A stretch of DNA of 64,000 nucleotides from an uncultured Bryobacterales bacterium (GTDB lineage: Bacteria; Acidobacteriota; Terriglobia; Bryobacterales; UBA6623): positions 670,139 to 734,138 of the forward strand of contig OX638379.1 in NCBI GenBank assembly GCA_951813605.1. The letters are read 5' to 3'. This document shows positions 18,268 through 27,528 of the stretch, in pieces. The stretch's first letter is position 1. Every line of letters starts with the position of its first letter. The notes under the pieces are model-generated. The model ran no database searches. It worked only from the letters and a program-made list of their open reading frames with translations, and was not told the origin of the DNA. The position numbers were made by a program, and so were the translations under genes.

Positions 18268-18963
18268 CTACTCCTGGCCGATCTTGCCATCAAACAAGCG
18301 CACGATCCGCTTGGCATACGCCTCGAATCTTGGATCGTGGGTCACCATGCAGATCGTCGAGCCGCCTTCGTGGACTTCGCCCAGCAGGTCCATGACAGCT
18401 TCGCCGTTCTTCGAATCGAGGTTCCCAGTCGGCTCGTCAGCAAGCAGGACGGACGGATTGCCGCCGAGCGCGCGGGCCACGGCCACCCGTTGCTGCTGGC
18501 CTCCCGACAGCTGCGAGGGGTAGTGCTTCAGCCGGTGCGCCATCCCAACTCGCTCCAACGCGGTCTCGGCGCGTTCCCGCCGCTCCTTCTTGGGCATGCC
18601 CCGGTAGGTCAGCGGCAGCTCTACGTTCTCGAATACCGTCAGGTCGCCGATCAGGTTGAACGCTTGGAAGATGAAACCGATCCGGCGGTTACGGATGCGG
18701 GCGCGCTGGCGTGCCTTGAGGTTCTCGACTGATTCGCCGTTTAGCAAGTATACTCCCTCAGTCGGCGTGTCAAGCAATCCTAGGATCGAAAGCAGGGTCG
18801 ACTTGCCACATCCGGACGGGCCGGAAATCGAGACGTACTCGCCGTCGCGGATCTCAAGGTCCACCTCGGAGAGTGCGTGGGTCTCTACCTCGTCGGTGTA
18901 GAACACTTTTGACACGCCCTCGAGCCGGATCAGAGGATCGCCTCCGTTCGTTGCTTCTGTCAA
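18268..18963 (-). CDS. ABC transporter ATP-binding protein, MacB/LolD type
   Basis: 231 residues. The start is a TTG at 18963, supported by AAGGAG five bases upstream. Walker A GPSGCGKST, Q-loop FIFQAFNLIGDLTV, signature LSGGQQQRVAVARAL, Walker B VLLADEPTGNLDS and the switch His in MVTHD are all intact. It belongs to the group that energises MacB/FtsX-like permeases. It lies 54 bases after the adaptor gene, and both surely work together. No permease follows: the next gene downstream is the Gfo/Idh oxidoreductase. An ADOP/FtsX-type permease encoded elsewhere would be needed for a complete pump. Confidence 0.93.
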   Translation of the reverse strand: MTEATNGGDPLIRLEGVSKVFYTDEVETHALSEVDLEIRDGEYVSISGPSGCGKSTLLSILGLLDTPTEGVYLLNGESVENLKARQRARIRNRRIGFIFQAFNLIGDLTVFENVELPLTYRGMPKKERRERAETALERVGMAHRLKHYPSQLSGGQQQRVAVARALGGNPSVLLADEPTGNLDSKNGEAVMDLLGEVHEGGSTICMVTHDPRFEAYAKRIVRLFDGKIGQE

Positions 18964-19017
18964 TTGCTCTCCTTCTCGTCGTGCTTTCTCGGGATCAAGC
19001 GCTGCCCGGGGCCGGTC

Positions 19018-20271
19018 TCATTCTAGTTGGATCCGGTCGTATGCGTCCCAAGCGGACATGTCGGAGAGGATCACTGCATCGCCTTCCTGCAGGCCCGCGC
19101 GGATCTCGATGGTGCTTACCGAGACACTCCCTACTTGAACTTGGACGCGCGAAGCGTGCGTTTCGTCAGGCTCCATTCGGAACAGCCCGATCACGCTGCC
19201 TGCTCGGGCGTGAATTGGCCGTCCCACGAACAGCACGTCTTCGAGGCGCTCCAGCTCGATCGTGCCGTCCACGCTGAGATCGGGCCGCGCCCCGCGCGGC
19301 ATCTCCCCGATCAGTTCGATGTCTACCAGCACCGTACCTTCGATCGCAGCGGGGTCGATGCGCGACACCCTGCCTGGAATCACGCCGTTGCGCGTGTCAA
19401 CCTCGGCGCGCTGCCCAATCGCGACGTCGTTCACCAAGGTCTCCGGAATCTTCAACTCGGCCTTGAGCCGCGTCGGGTCCGACACGCGCGCCAACACATC
19501 GCCGGGTGCGACGAGCTGTCCGACCTCGACCTCCATCAATTGCAGGACCCCCCGCATCCCGGAGCGCACTCTGAGCTTGTCGAGCTTCTCGCGGCGCAGA
19601 GCCACGAGCAAGTCCATCTGCTCGATACGCGCCCGCTGGGCCGCCAGCTGCGCCTCCGCGGAAGGCTTCCGCGCCTCTCCTCGGGCCCGCTCCAAGAGGA
19701 ATCGCTTCTCCCACTGCTCCATCGCTACGTGCGATTTCTTGAGCGTGACCCGATCCACCAAGCCCTCCTCAGACAGCTCGAAATCGGCGTCGTACTGCGC
19801 CTTCGCTTGCAGGTACTGGCCTTCGACTTCGGCTGTCAGCGATTCTTGATTCAATCTTTGGTCTTCGAGCTGAGCCTCGAGATTCGCAAGGTCGGCCTGG
19901 GCTGCCTTGAGTTGCGCTTCCGCGTCGAGGTACTCCTGCTCCACTTGGGGGCTGCTAAGTTCAACCAGGACCGTGCCGGGCAGCACCGCCTGGCCCGGCT
20001 GAACGTGCCTGCGCTCCACACGCCCCGCGTCGCTCGCGGCAATCACCACCACGGTTTCCGGCACGAGGGCTCCGATCCCGCGTACTTGCCGCAGCATCTC
20101 CCCTCTCTCCACGGTGTCGGAGAACACCACGGAGGAGTCGACGCCGGGTGCCGCCGGTTCAAGCCGCGAAAGAGCCCATGCTATTGCCGCAACTCCAACT
20201 AGCGCGCCCGCTCCCGCGACGACCTGGCGAATTCGCTTCTTCCGCGCGTATCCGACTCGTGGCTTATCCAT
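19018..20271 (-). CDS. MacA/HlyD-type periplasmic adaptor of an ABC efflux system
   Basis: 417 residues. One N-terminal membrane helix (residues about 14-34), then a lipoyl half (GRVERRHVQPGQAVLPGTVLVEL), a long alpha-hairpin coiled coil (about residues 110-230, rich in Gln, Ala and Glu), the second lipoyl half (GVLQLMEVEVGQLVAPGDVLARV) and beta-barrel/MPD domains. Such adaptors link an inner-membrane MacB-like permease to an outer-membrane channel. It is transcribed just ahead of the matching ATPase. The permease is missing from the operon (see findings). Confidence 0.9.
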   Translation of the reverse strand: MDKPRVGYARKKRIRQVVAGAGALVGVAAIAWALSRLEPAAPGVDSSVVFSDTVERGEMLRQVRGIGALVPETVVVIAASDAGRVERRHVQPGQAVLPGTVLVELSSPQVEQEYLDAEAQLKAAQADLANLEAQLEDQRLNQESLTAEVEGQYLQAKAQYDADFELSEEGLVDRVTLKKSHVAMEQWEKRFLLERARGEARKPSAEAQLAAQRARIEQMDLLVALRREKLDKLRVRSGMRGVLQLMEVEVGQLVAPGDVLARVSDPTRLKAELKIPETLVNDVAIGQRAEVDTRNGVIPGRVSRIDPAAIEGTVLVDIELIGEMPRGARPDLSVDGTIELERLEDVLFVGRPIHARAGSVIGLFRMEPDETHASRVQVQVGSVSVSTIEIRAGLQEGDAVILSDMSAWDAYDRIQLE

Positions 20272-20791
20272 AGCTCTTAACTCTTGGACCTAGGCCGATC
20301 ACTCCGGGTTGCTCGGGATACCCGCCTCTTAGAACGATCGTAACGCCCAAGTCTGTTCGCGCGGCCGCATGATTCCTGCGTCGCATGTCTCACCCACTGG
20401 TAAGCCTATCCCCATCATATGATTCCGGCGTTGCCTCGCATCTCCCTATGCGATGACTGCTGCACTCGCCCAACGCATCGAATCACGGTGGCATCAACCG
20501 CTTCTCTGCGTCGCGACTGTCGTCACCGTAGGAGTTCGCTCTGTCGTCTGCTGAGTCGGCGCCGACGTCGCGGACTCTATTCTCTTCCGCACCCGCCCGC
20601 ATCCCGATCGGGGCCGCTTGGCAATGACATGGAGTGCTATGCACGACGAACCGAACCGGATGATGTTGGTGTCGAGGCGCACGTTCGACCAGTGGAAGAG
20701 CACCAAACGCTCATTCGAGCGGTTGGCCAAGATCCGGGAGTGGCAATTCGTCATGGCAGACTCCCGAGGGCCTTCACAGGATCTGGACTGA
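20272..20791. other. Intergenic, no gene seen
   Basis: About 520 bases upstream of the adaptor gene and downstream of the beta-lactamase-like gene. No convincing coding frame; it must contain the promoter of the adaptor/ATPase pair. Confidence 0.4.
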
Positions 20792-22648
20792 CTACCAAGG
20801 TGGAAAACCGATTGCACGGAATGCGAGCAGGTAAACCGCTGCCACCAAGCATGCCAACGAAACCGCCAGCGAGTGCCAACGCGCAAATCTGCCAACTTTT
20901 TGGGGGTCACTTCGCAGTGCACAAGTCAAGCCTTTGATGGCGAGAAGCACGAAGCCCCACGAAAGCCCCACGAAGCTGATTGCCGCTAGCGTCAGTAACG
21001 GTTGCCCAAGTTCATCGATCAGTTGAAGGCTAATTCCCTTCACGGCTACGGTTACGGCCAAACTAATCAGCGCAAGCAACGGCCAGAGGCGCACGGCAAC
21101 CGGTCGGCCCTTGAATCTTCCAGCGAGTCTCAACGGAACCCAAGCCACAGCCCACAGCGGGCTACTGAACATCAGCAGTGCGAGAAGACTTGCCACGATG
21201 CGCTCAAGCCAAACAATTGCACCTGAAACCTGACGTAGGTTTCCGAATTCTCCCTGGACATACTTCGTCCTATCGGGGCCTTCCACAAGCGCCAGAGTGG
21301 TCATCGGCCGCAGCTTGCGCTTGAAGACCCTATTGCCGGCGGGATGGAACTCGATGTCGCGTCCGTCGCGACTAAATTCCAGAACGTCTTCCACCCGCCG
21401 AATGCTGCTGACACCGTCCAACCTCTCGACGAAGCGCGCATATTCCCTGCGGGGCGTGATCGGCCGATAGTAGCCCGTCCATTGGTCGATATCGCCGGGC
21501 ATCTCCGCGATGCTCGGCTTGCGTCGCTGCTCGATATCGCGGATGAGAAAGTCGCGGACGAGGTTGCGAATACTGTTGACCACCGAGCCGTTCGACGTGG
21601 AGACCATCACGCAGTATCCAAGGCCTTGGTCGGGCAAGTACCCGTACTCCGAGTGATACCCCGGCATACCGCCGTTGTGACCGCGAAATACGAATCCACC
21701 CACCGCCCGCGAGTAGTTTCCTAGGCCATAACCGAGGTCCAGCTGCAGTGCGGCCGCGAGCGTTGTCTCGGGACGCTCCATGCGATCGATCGATCGCGGT
21801 GAAACCAGCCGGCGGCCATCAAGCTCGCCACGATTTAGCAGCATGCGGACGAAGCGCGCCAATTGCGCCGGGGTTGCGTTCAGCGCACCCGAGGGTCGCA
21901 CGGCTATGTGCTGATAGGGAGCTTGTTCGCCACTTTCGCCGTAGCCTGAGGCCAGCCTCGACTCGACGTGGTCGGTCAACAGCAGCCCGGCTCCGGTCAT
22001 GTTTAGAGGTTTGACGATCTCTTCAACGACGAAGTCCTCAAACGAGCGTCCGTCGGATTTCTGCACAATGTATGCGGCGACCGCTGGTCCGGCATTTGAA
22101 TACGACGGGTGCAGGCCGGGAGGCCAACGGCAATAGAGCAACTCTTTGATGAAATCTAGCCCCTGGCGCAAGGAGAGCGGTGTCGGGTCGTTACTTGCAT
22201 AGTGTTTGGGATGAGCGTCATCGAGACCGGCAGTGTGCTCCAGCAAATGCACGAGGCGTACAGGGGCACTGTCTTTCCAACGGTTCCGGATCTCGATCTC
22301 TGGTGCCAAGTCGGCGACAGGGTCGGTAAGCCGAAGCACACCTCTTTCTTCGAGGATCAAGGTGGCAAGCCCCACGAAACTCTTGCTAATGGAGCCGACT
22401 CGCCAGTAGGTGTCTTTGTCTGCCCGGCGCCCGTTTTCGGGATTGGCAATGCCGATCCCGTCCGCCCAAATCGTCCTCTCGCTCGATACGAGAGCGACCC
22501 CTGCGGATCCATGGCCGCCCCTATCCAACTCTTCCTTGATTGCATTCCGAAGCTCCTCGATTGACGAAGGCTTTTCCATGCCATGCAACGCCGCCTGGAC
22601 AAATGCGGTCAGCAGCAAGCAAATCTGCGCCAGCTTTGTGAGCACCAT
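20792..22648 (-). CDS. Serine beta-lactamase-like hydrolase with C-terminal membrane domain
   Basis: About 618 residues from the ATG at 22648, which is followed by a signal-type hydrophobic stretch (LTKLAQICLLLTAFVQAALHG); the frame is open up to 22768. Class C/penicillin-binding fold: S-I-S-K (Ser86, Lys89) as SxxK, PSYSNAG as the Y-x-N motif, and GHNGGMPGYHSEYGY for the HxG motif. After a beta-rich linker, four membrane helices make up the last 150 residues. Family members are D-aminopeptidases/esterases or peptidoglycan-modifying enzymes. It is the last gene of the YtrA-type operon, 126 bases after the ABC permease, so envelope stress or antibiotic resistance is a reasonable inference. Confidence 0.85.
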   Translation of the reverse strand: MVLTKLAQICLLLTAFVQAALHGMEKPSSIEELRNAIKEELDRGGHGSAGVALVSSERTIWADGIGIANPENGRRADKDTYWRVGSISKSFVGLATLILEERGVLRLTDPVADLAPEIEIRNRWKDSAPVRLVHLLEHTAGLDDAHPKHYASNDPTPLSLRQGLDFIKELLYCRWPPGLHPSYSNAGPAVAAYIVQKSDGRSFEDFVVEEIVKPLNMTGAGLLLTDHVESRLASGYGESGEQAPYQHIAVRPSGALNATPAQLARFVRMLLNRGELDGRRLVSPRSIDRMERPETTLAAALQLDLGYGLGNYSRAVGGFVFRGHNGGMPGYHSEYGYLPDQGLGYCVMVSTSNGSVVNSIRNLVRDFLIRDIEQRRKPSIAEMPGDIDQWTGYYRPITPRREYARFVERLDGVSSIRRVEDVLEFSRDGRDIEFHPAGNRVFKRKLRPMTTLALVEGPDRTKYVQGEFGNLRQVSGAIVWLERIVASLLALLMFSSPLWAVAWVPLRLAGRFKGRPVAVRLWPLLALISLAVTVAVKGISLQLIDELGQPLLTLAAISFVGLSWGFVLLAIKGLTCALRSDPQKVGRFARWHSLAVSLACLVAAVYLLAFRAIGFPPW

Positions 22649-22774
22649 CCACTGGATTCTGCGGCGGGACCGCAGGTGATCGCCTGCGGACCTCGGTCCG
22701 AGCCTAGGTCGACCTGCCCGCTTGCGGTAATGAGCGGAATCTGCCGTCATGTCCTCAGACAATTCCACGTTCGG

Positions 22775-23539
22775 TTAAATGGCTCCTTGGAACCAGTGCC
22801 TAGACATCAGCAGTAGGAAAAGAGGGATTCCGGTAAAGGCCATGATCGTGCTTCGGGCGGTCCGACGCGTCAGGTACTGATTGCAAATCGCCACTCCGCA
22901 CACTGCAAGAACGAGCAGCCAGGGCAATTCGTCCGTAAAGAGGCGGCCGAGTTCTTGGCCGTCGACTGCAGGGATGGCGAGCCAACTCAGGAAAAGCAAT
23001 CCGCTGCACGTGACTCCCGCCATAATTCCGCCTAGGAACGCCATCCTCGCAAGGCTCGGTGTCAAAACCGCCAGTGTCATTAAGACGGCCGCAGAGACTA
23101 CTTCAGCAAGCAAATCGTGACGGGATGTCGAATTTGCTCCGACAAATTGGCTGAACACCAGCAAGCGGACCAACATCGCTGGGAGGACCAACGTTAGAGC
23201 CAAAAAGAGCGCCTTGCTCGCGAGCAGCTTGCTCCCCGACACTGGCCGACTCAACCAGAACGCGGTGCTGCCCACGACGGAGTCGTCGTGTATCAATTTC
23301 GAGACAACTGTCGCCCGCAGCGAGAGTTCGAGAACCGCAGCTAGGACTGCAAGAAAGAAAACCGCCATGACTACCTCCTTGTCTTGGACCGGAACCTTGC
23401 TAAGTTCCGCATCCTCACCCAACAAGAGATCAGACTTGGCCTGTAGAGCAGCAGCCAGCGTCAGTAGCAGGTACCACACGCAAAGAATCAGCCGCACGTG
23501 GTGAAAGTCCTTCCGGAGAATGTGAAAGATCAGATTCAT
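22775..23539 (-). CDS. ABC-2-type permease subunit
   Basis: 254 residues. Start at the ATG 23539, preceded by AGGAGG; the open frame runs further upstream inside the ATPase gene but that is overlap. Six hydrophobic segments can be drawn, beginning with LILCVWYLLLTLAAALQ, with the DDSVVGSTAFWLSRPVSGSKLLASK loop characteristic of ABC-2 permeases associated with YtrA-like regulators. It starts 8 bases after the ATPase stop and is surely its membrane partner. The exported or sensed compound is unknown. Confidence 0.85.
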   Translation of the reverse strand: MNLIFHILRKDFHHVRLILCVWYLLLTLAAALQAKSDLLLGEDAELSKVPVQDKEVVMAVFFLAVLAAVLELSLRATVVSKLIHDDSVVGSTAFWLSRPVSGSKLLASKALFLALTLVLPAMLVRLLVFSQFVGANSTSRHDLLAEVVSAAVLMTLAVLTPSLARMAFLGGIMAGVTCSGLLFLSWLAIPAVDGQELGRLFTDELPWLLVLAVCGVAICNQYLTRRTARSTIMAFTGIPLFLLLMSRHWFQGAI

Positions 23540-23547
23540 GGTTCCTC

Positions 23548-24453
23548 CTACACCTCGGCCCGATAATTCCGAGCGAGCGCCACAAAGATCTCCTTGAGGG
23601 ACATTCGATTCACTGTCAAGTCCATGAGCCCTGGCACGATCCTCCGAACGCGGCCTACTCCCGTCTCGTCGCGGTAAGCACTCTCGACGAACCGGACACG
23701 CTGTCCTACCGAGGCCGGCAAAAGCCACGATTCGGGCAACGCCGCTGGAAGCTGCCCACCCGGCTCCAAAGTGAACTCACAGTGGCGAAATCGACTCTCG
23801 AGCGAGGCGGCGGACTCCGAAAGACGGAGCGCTCCCCGATCGATCACGCCCACCCAATCCACCAGCCGTTCTACTTCGTCAATGTCATGCGATGCCACCA
23901 GAACGGTCCATTCGGTCCGACCGCTAAGTTCTAGGAGCCCGCGAATGAACTCATCACGCACGAGCAAGTCCAAACCGTTGAAAGGTTCGTCCAAGACAAC
24001 CAGTTCCGGCCGATAGGCCAACGCAACCAGCAGAGCCGCCTTGCTTCTCATACCGCGAGAAAAGCCGTGGATCTTCTGTGCGAGGGGAAGATCGAATTGG
24101 CGAATCAGCTGAGCGCACAAGTCCGTGTCCCATGAGGGATACATGGGTCGGCAGTAGTCGACCAGCTCCTGAACGCTCATCCATCCAGGCAAGTCCTGGT
24201 TCTCAGACACGTAGCCGATTCGGGACATCTCGTCGGGACCGAGCCGAAGGGAATCGACATCCAGAACACTGGCTCGACCGTTTGAGGGCCGGATCATGTT
24301 CATAAGCATCTTGATCACTGTGGTCTTGCCCGCACCATTCGGCCCCAGCAAGGCGAATATGCTCCCCCTTGGAACCTGCATGGTGAAATCGTTGACGGCT
24401 AAGTTTTGGCCGAATCGCCGTGAAAGTTCTCGGGTTTCGATGATTGCGCTCAT
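23548..24453 (-). CDS. ABC transporter ATP-binding protein (YtrB-like)
   Basis: 301 residues. Walker A LLGPNGAGKTT, a Q-loop in YVSENQDLPGWMSV, signature region FSRGMRSKAALLVALAYRP (degenerate LSGGQ, normal in this branch), Walker B LVVLDEPFNGLD, and switch His in ASHDIDEVE. The last 90 residues form a C-terminal accessory domain. It overlaps the upstream GntR regulator by 4 bases (ATGA) and precedes the permease by 8 bases, so regulator, ATPase and permease form a single translationally coupled unit as in the Ytr operons. Confidence 0.93.
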   Translation of the reverse strand: MSAIIETRELSRRFGQNLAVNDFTMQVPRGSIFALLGPNGAGKTTVIKMLMNMIRPSNGRASVLDVDSLRLGPDEMSRIGYVSENQDLPGWMSVQELVDYCRPMYPSWDTDLCAQLIRQFDLPLAQKIHGFSRGMRSKAALLVALAYRPELVVLDEPFNGLDLLVRDEFIRGLLELSGRTEWTVLVASHDIDEVERLVDWVGVIDRGALRLSESAASLESRFRHCEFTLEPGGQLPAALPESWLLPASVGQRVRFVESAYRDETGVGRVRRIVPGLMDLTVNRMSLKEIFVALARNYRAEV

Positions 24454-24884
24454 TTTTCAGTGCTCCCCATAATCGCCTCGAGCTCTCGGTGCCGTTTTGG
24501 TTGGACCTCGGATAAACATGTCCATTGGTGTTGAACGGCATCCACGAGCTGCTCGAGCGTCAGAGACAGCCTTCTCGCCTCCACGACCAACTGCTCAACT
24601 TCCCGGGCCAAGAGCACCGAGCGCTCTTTCGGCGAGGGATCGGGGAGGTTAGCGACGAGAGTACCGACCCCTGGCTGGACCTCCAGGAGTCCTTGATCTA
24701 CCAGCCGCGTCACAACCTTTTGCGCGGTGTTGGGATTGATCCGCAGCTCCTGGCTAAGCATCCGAACCGAAGGAAACCTGTCTCCGGGTGACAGTTGGCT
24801 CGAAACGATCGCTTTCTGCACCGCATAGACCAACTGCTTGTAGATAGAGGTGCCCGTTCGTAATTCCACCGTGAAGGGCAACAT
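24450..24884 (-). CDS. GntR-family (YtrA-type) transcriptional regulator
   Basis: 144 residues: a GntR winged helix (TGTSIYKQLVYAVQKAIVSS, GDRFPSVRMLSQELRINPNTAQKVVTRLVDQGLLEVQPGVGTLV) followed by a short helical tail, the size and form of YtrA repressors. These usually repress their own operon with an ABC exporter until an envelope-active compound appears. Its ATG (24884) lies at the position where transcription should begin from the promoter at 24891-24919, so the message is probably leaderless. An 8-base-arm operator dyad covers the -10 region. Confidence 0.92.
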   Translation of the reverse strand: MLPFTVELRTGTSIYKQLVYAVQKAIVSSQLSPGDRFPSVRMLSQELRINPNTAQKVVTRLVDQGLLEVQPGVGTLVANLPDPSPKERSVLLAREVEQLVVEARRLSLTLEQLVDAVQHQWTCLSEVQPKRHRELEAIMGSTEK

Positions 24885-24888
24885 AACT

Positions 24889-24907
24889 GTACTATGTTAC
24901 ATAGTAC
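24889..24907. promoter_or_regulatory. Operator dyad GTACTATG-TTA-CATAGTAC
   Basis: Perfect inverted repeat with 8-base arms and a 3-base centre, directly upstream of the GntR gene and overlapping its -10 element. Position and symmetry fit autorepression by the YtrA-type protein. Confidence 0.8.
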
Positions 24908-24919
24908 ACATAGTGTCAA
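24891..24919 (-). promoter_or_regulatory. Sigma-70-type promoter of the YtrA-type operon
   Basis: On the minus strand TTGACA (24919-24914) is separated by 17 bases from CATAGT (24896-24891). The expected start, about 7 bases further, coincides with the A of the regulator ATG at 24884. Confidence 0.7.
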
Positions 24920-24985
24920 GCCTTCATCAGAAAACCAGAAAACCGTGCGCTAAGAATATGTGGACCGCGTCGCGCTTGGCGTTAG

Positions 24986-26242
24986 GTCTGCGCCAATCCG
25001 TGCGAAAAAAGCGCGCAAGGACATGCGTCATGGCCAAACTCGCTCTCTGGAATCGAATCCAGGCGCGATAGCCTGCTCGATCGGAGCGCGCAGGACACCC
25101 TGATCTCGCTTGAAACAGCCCTCGCGTTCGCACTCGTCACCGCCACGGTGCTGGTGATCCAGACGGTGGTTCGGATGGAGTCCATCGATCTCGGGTTCAA
25201 TTCCCATGGCATCCTAACGGCCAGATTGCCATTCTCCGTTGCGAATTACCCGACTGCCGAGAGCCTAAACTCTCACTACCGGACTCTACTGAATCGAACC
25301 GCCGGCATCCCTGGTGTGAATTCGGTGGGAGCTAGCACATCACTGCCCCTTAGTGACATTCGAGAGTCGCGACCCGTGGCTATTGGAGCAGGCGAGACAG
25401 GATCCGCCCTAGTCGCACACGTAAGCCCGGAATATCTTGCCACTTTGGGAATCCCGCTGCTGCAAGGCCGCGCATTCCGCGACTCCGACGATAACCGAAA
25501 CTCGCCCGTGGCAATCGTCGACGCCGGATTCGCGCATTCGAGATTCGGCGACATAGATCCGATAGGAGCGTCGGTCACGATAGGCGAGCTACCGGGCCAG
25601 CGGTCGTCAATTGTTGGAGTGGTAGCAGATGTTCGACAATTCGGGCCCCGGCGTGCCTTCGAGCCGACGGTTTACCTGCCCTTGCTCCAAAGTCCGCGGT
25701 GGAGCACGTTCGTTGCGATAAGGACTGGATCTTCGTCGCCGCCTGGATTATCGAATGCTCTCAGGAAAGCGGTGGCCGCAGTGGACAAGAATCAGCTGGT
25801 CACGAGCATTCGATCCATGACACAACGACTGGACGCCAGAACTCGTCGCCCAAGATTTAGTCTCTGGTTGTTTGGCGCGTTTGGCAGCCTGGCGCTCGCT
25901 ATGGGTATGGTCGGCGTGTACTCTGTCACGAGCTTCGCCACCCGTCGCCGCACGAAAGCCATAGGAATTCAACTGGCGCTCGGGGCACCCCAGTCAAGCG
26001 TTTACCTCCCGGTCTTCGCTCGTGGGATTCGGCCCGTTGGTATCGGGCTGTACGGAGGCATTCTCGTCGCTATTGGGTTCGGCCATCTCTTGGAGAGTCA
26101 ATTGCTTGGCATTCGACCGATCGATCCGGTTGCTGCCGCTGGAGGGGTGCTCGCGTTGCTGCTCGTCAGTGTGCTAGGCAGTTACGTTCCGGCGCGACGG
26201 GCCTCGCGCATCGACCCCCGTGCCGCGATCTGGTTGGCATGA
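24986..26242 (+). pseudogene. ADOP/MacB-like permease, C-terminal half only
   Basis: The frame (open from about 24986, family-like from about 25082) has the middle membrane helix (TALAFALVTATVLVIQTVVRMESIDLGFN), the second MacB-type periplasmic domain (GIPGVNSVGASTSLPLSD, YLATLGIPLLQGRAF, VGVVADVRQFGP) and the last three FtsX helices ending RRASRIDPRAAI. Complete members have about 800 residues; the first 400 (first helix, first periplasmic domain, two FtsX helices) are absent. No good ribosome site or start exists; a GTG at 25148 lies within the helix. The left end abuts the YtrA promoter region, so the deletion junction is near 24986. Its last 500 bases are repeated at 29259. Confidence 0.8.
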
Positions 26243-26252
26243 ACATCTGAAC
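25747..26252 (+). repeat. Direct repeat, copy 1 (about 500 bases)
   Basis: From TATCGAATGCTCT to just past the stop, this matches 29259-29764 at roughly nine bases in ten by eye. It covers the last 165 codons of the ADOP fragment. Confidence 0.85.
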
Positions 26253-26771
26253 CTGCCCCATTGGCCGTGCCATACGTATGGCGTGCGCCAATCCCATTGC
26301 GACTGTGGGCAGATCGTGCAACTGCTGCACTCGCTTCTCCAAGATCTCATTCAAACAGTGGAAATGTTGACCTAGAGCCGGAGACGTCTGAGACTGTCCT
26401 ACACGAGGCGGAACTATCGCTTGGACTGGCTACCGTACGCGCCGGGCGAGCTAGAGTTGGAGCCCATCGATGGTCATGCGCCGTCCGCCAGAGAAATACC
26501 GGGTAGAGAATCAACAGGGTTAAGGGGCAGTGCGCCTTCCGGCATTGCACGCCATCAGTGGTAGCGGAACGGGGGATCCGCAGTTCCGATCGACAACAGC
26601 AGAAGCGCAAGACCGCTCTGAGTTGCCGTGTTGAAGGTATTGCCCCTGCGGTTTCCAAGGCCCTCGGACGAGTTTTTGCGACGCCGTCCGGGTCAATAGA
26701 ATGCAAGAGCCTACCCTTCGCCCGGGGCGCCGCGGGCCATCCATGGACGGCGGCTTGGAACCACCTCGAAG
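26253..26771. other. Intergenic, no gene seen
   Basis: About 520 bases between the ADOP fragment (plus) and the secretin-N-like gene (minus); the two are convergent. Nothing coding was recognised. Confidence 0.4.
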
Positions 26772-27518
26772 TCAGTCAAGCCGTGCCGTCAGCACCAAAA
26801 AGACTCCGTCCGCAATGCCCCGAATCCCAGCCTTGCCAACAACCACGGTCTTTCCTTCCCTCGTGTTTAGGTTGGTCGATATCTGCGTCTCTTCGATGCT
26901 TCCTTCGCGAATAACCTGCAATCTTAGTTCAATGTGGCTCAGTCTGATCGAGTCCGGTTGGAGGCGATCGCCCTCAATGCCGATCTGAAATAGATACCGG
27001 ACTGCCTTCTCAGAACCGAAATAGCCCTCTACGAGAGCGACCGGTCCGGGTGCCGTGCGGATCGTGAATGCCTCCAGAAGGCGGTACGAGACGAACGGAA
27101 ACGTCTTCTGGATTGCATCGACGGCGCCCTCTATGTGGGCCGGCATCGCTTGCGACTGCTGTTCGTCCCGGTAGGCACCGACAAGGTGCAGGTCAATGAC
27201 TACATTTGTTGGCACCGGCTCTGCGACCGGCTGATCCAGTTCCCCGAGCAACTTGAGCGTGGCTGCGACTTGGTCGGGATTCCCGGAAAGGACAACCGCG
27301 CGAAGTGCCGAGTCCGATGTAATCGTGGGGCCACTATGTCGCAGGACATGTGCCATTTCCTGGGCATTCGCGTGCCTAGCCCAGTAGATTTGAGTGACGG
27401 AAGCGGAGGGTTGAACATCCCCTTGGCGGCTCACGCTCTCGTCTTGGGCGGGTAGTGTGGCTATTCCGGGTAGAATCGCCAGCGGCAGGAAGCATCTGAG
27501 AATCGAATCACGAGACAT
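26772..27518 (-). CDS. Exported protein with secretin-N-like domain
   Basis: 248 residues from the ATG at 27518 (AAGGAG five bases upstream; 10 bases after the anti-sigma stop). Signal peptide SRDSILRCFLPLAILPGIATLPAQ. Residues about 40-95 (ANAQEMAHVLRHSGPTITSD, SALRAVVLSGNPDQVAATLKLLGELDQP) have the alternating pattern of the secretin N1/NolW subdomain. The remainder is beta-rich, ending TREGKTVVVGKAGIRGIADGVFLVLTARLD, like the exit strands of a secretin or a pilus-assembly partner. Third gene of the ECF sigma operon. It could be the envelope component sensed or controlled by that sigma factor; function not known. Confidence 0.7.
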   Translation of the reverse strand: MSRDSILRCFLPLAILPGIATLPAQDESVSRQGDVQPSASVTQIYWARHANAQEMAHVLRHSGPTITSDSALRAVVLSGNPDQVAATLKLLGELDQPVAEPVPTNVVIDLHLVGAYRDEQQSQAMPAHIEGAVDAIQKTFPFVSYRLLEAFTIRTAPGPVALVEGYFGSEKAVRYLFQIGIEGDRLQPDSIRLSHIELRLQVIREGSIEETQISTNLNTREGKTVVVGKAGIRGIADGVFLVLTARLD

Positions 27519-27528
27519 GGGAACTCCT

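Noticed and set aside
19027..20202. 391-codon plus-strand frame opposite the MacA-like adaptor
   Set aside because: Shadow caused by GC-rich codons; His/Arg/Leu-rich composition is typical of antisense.
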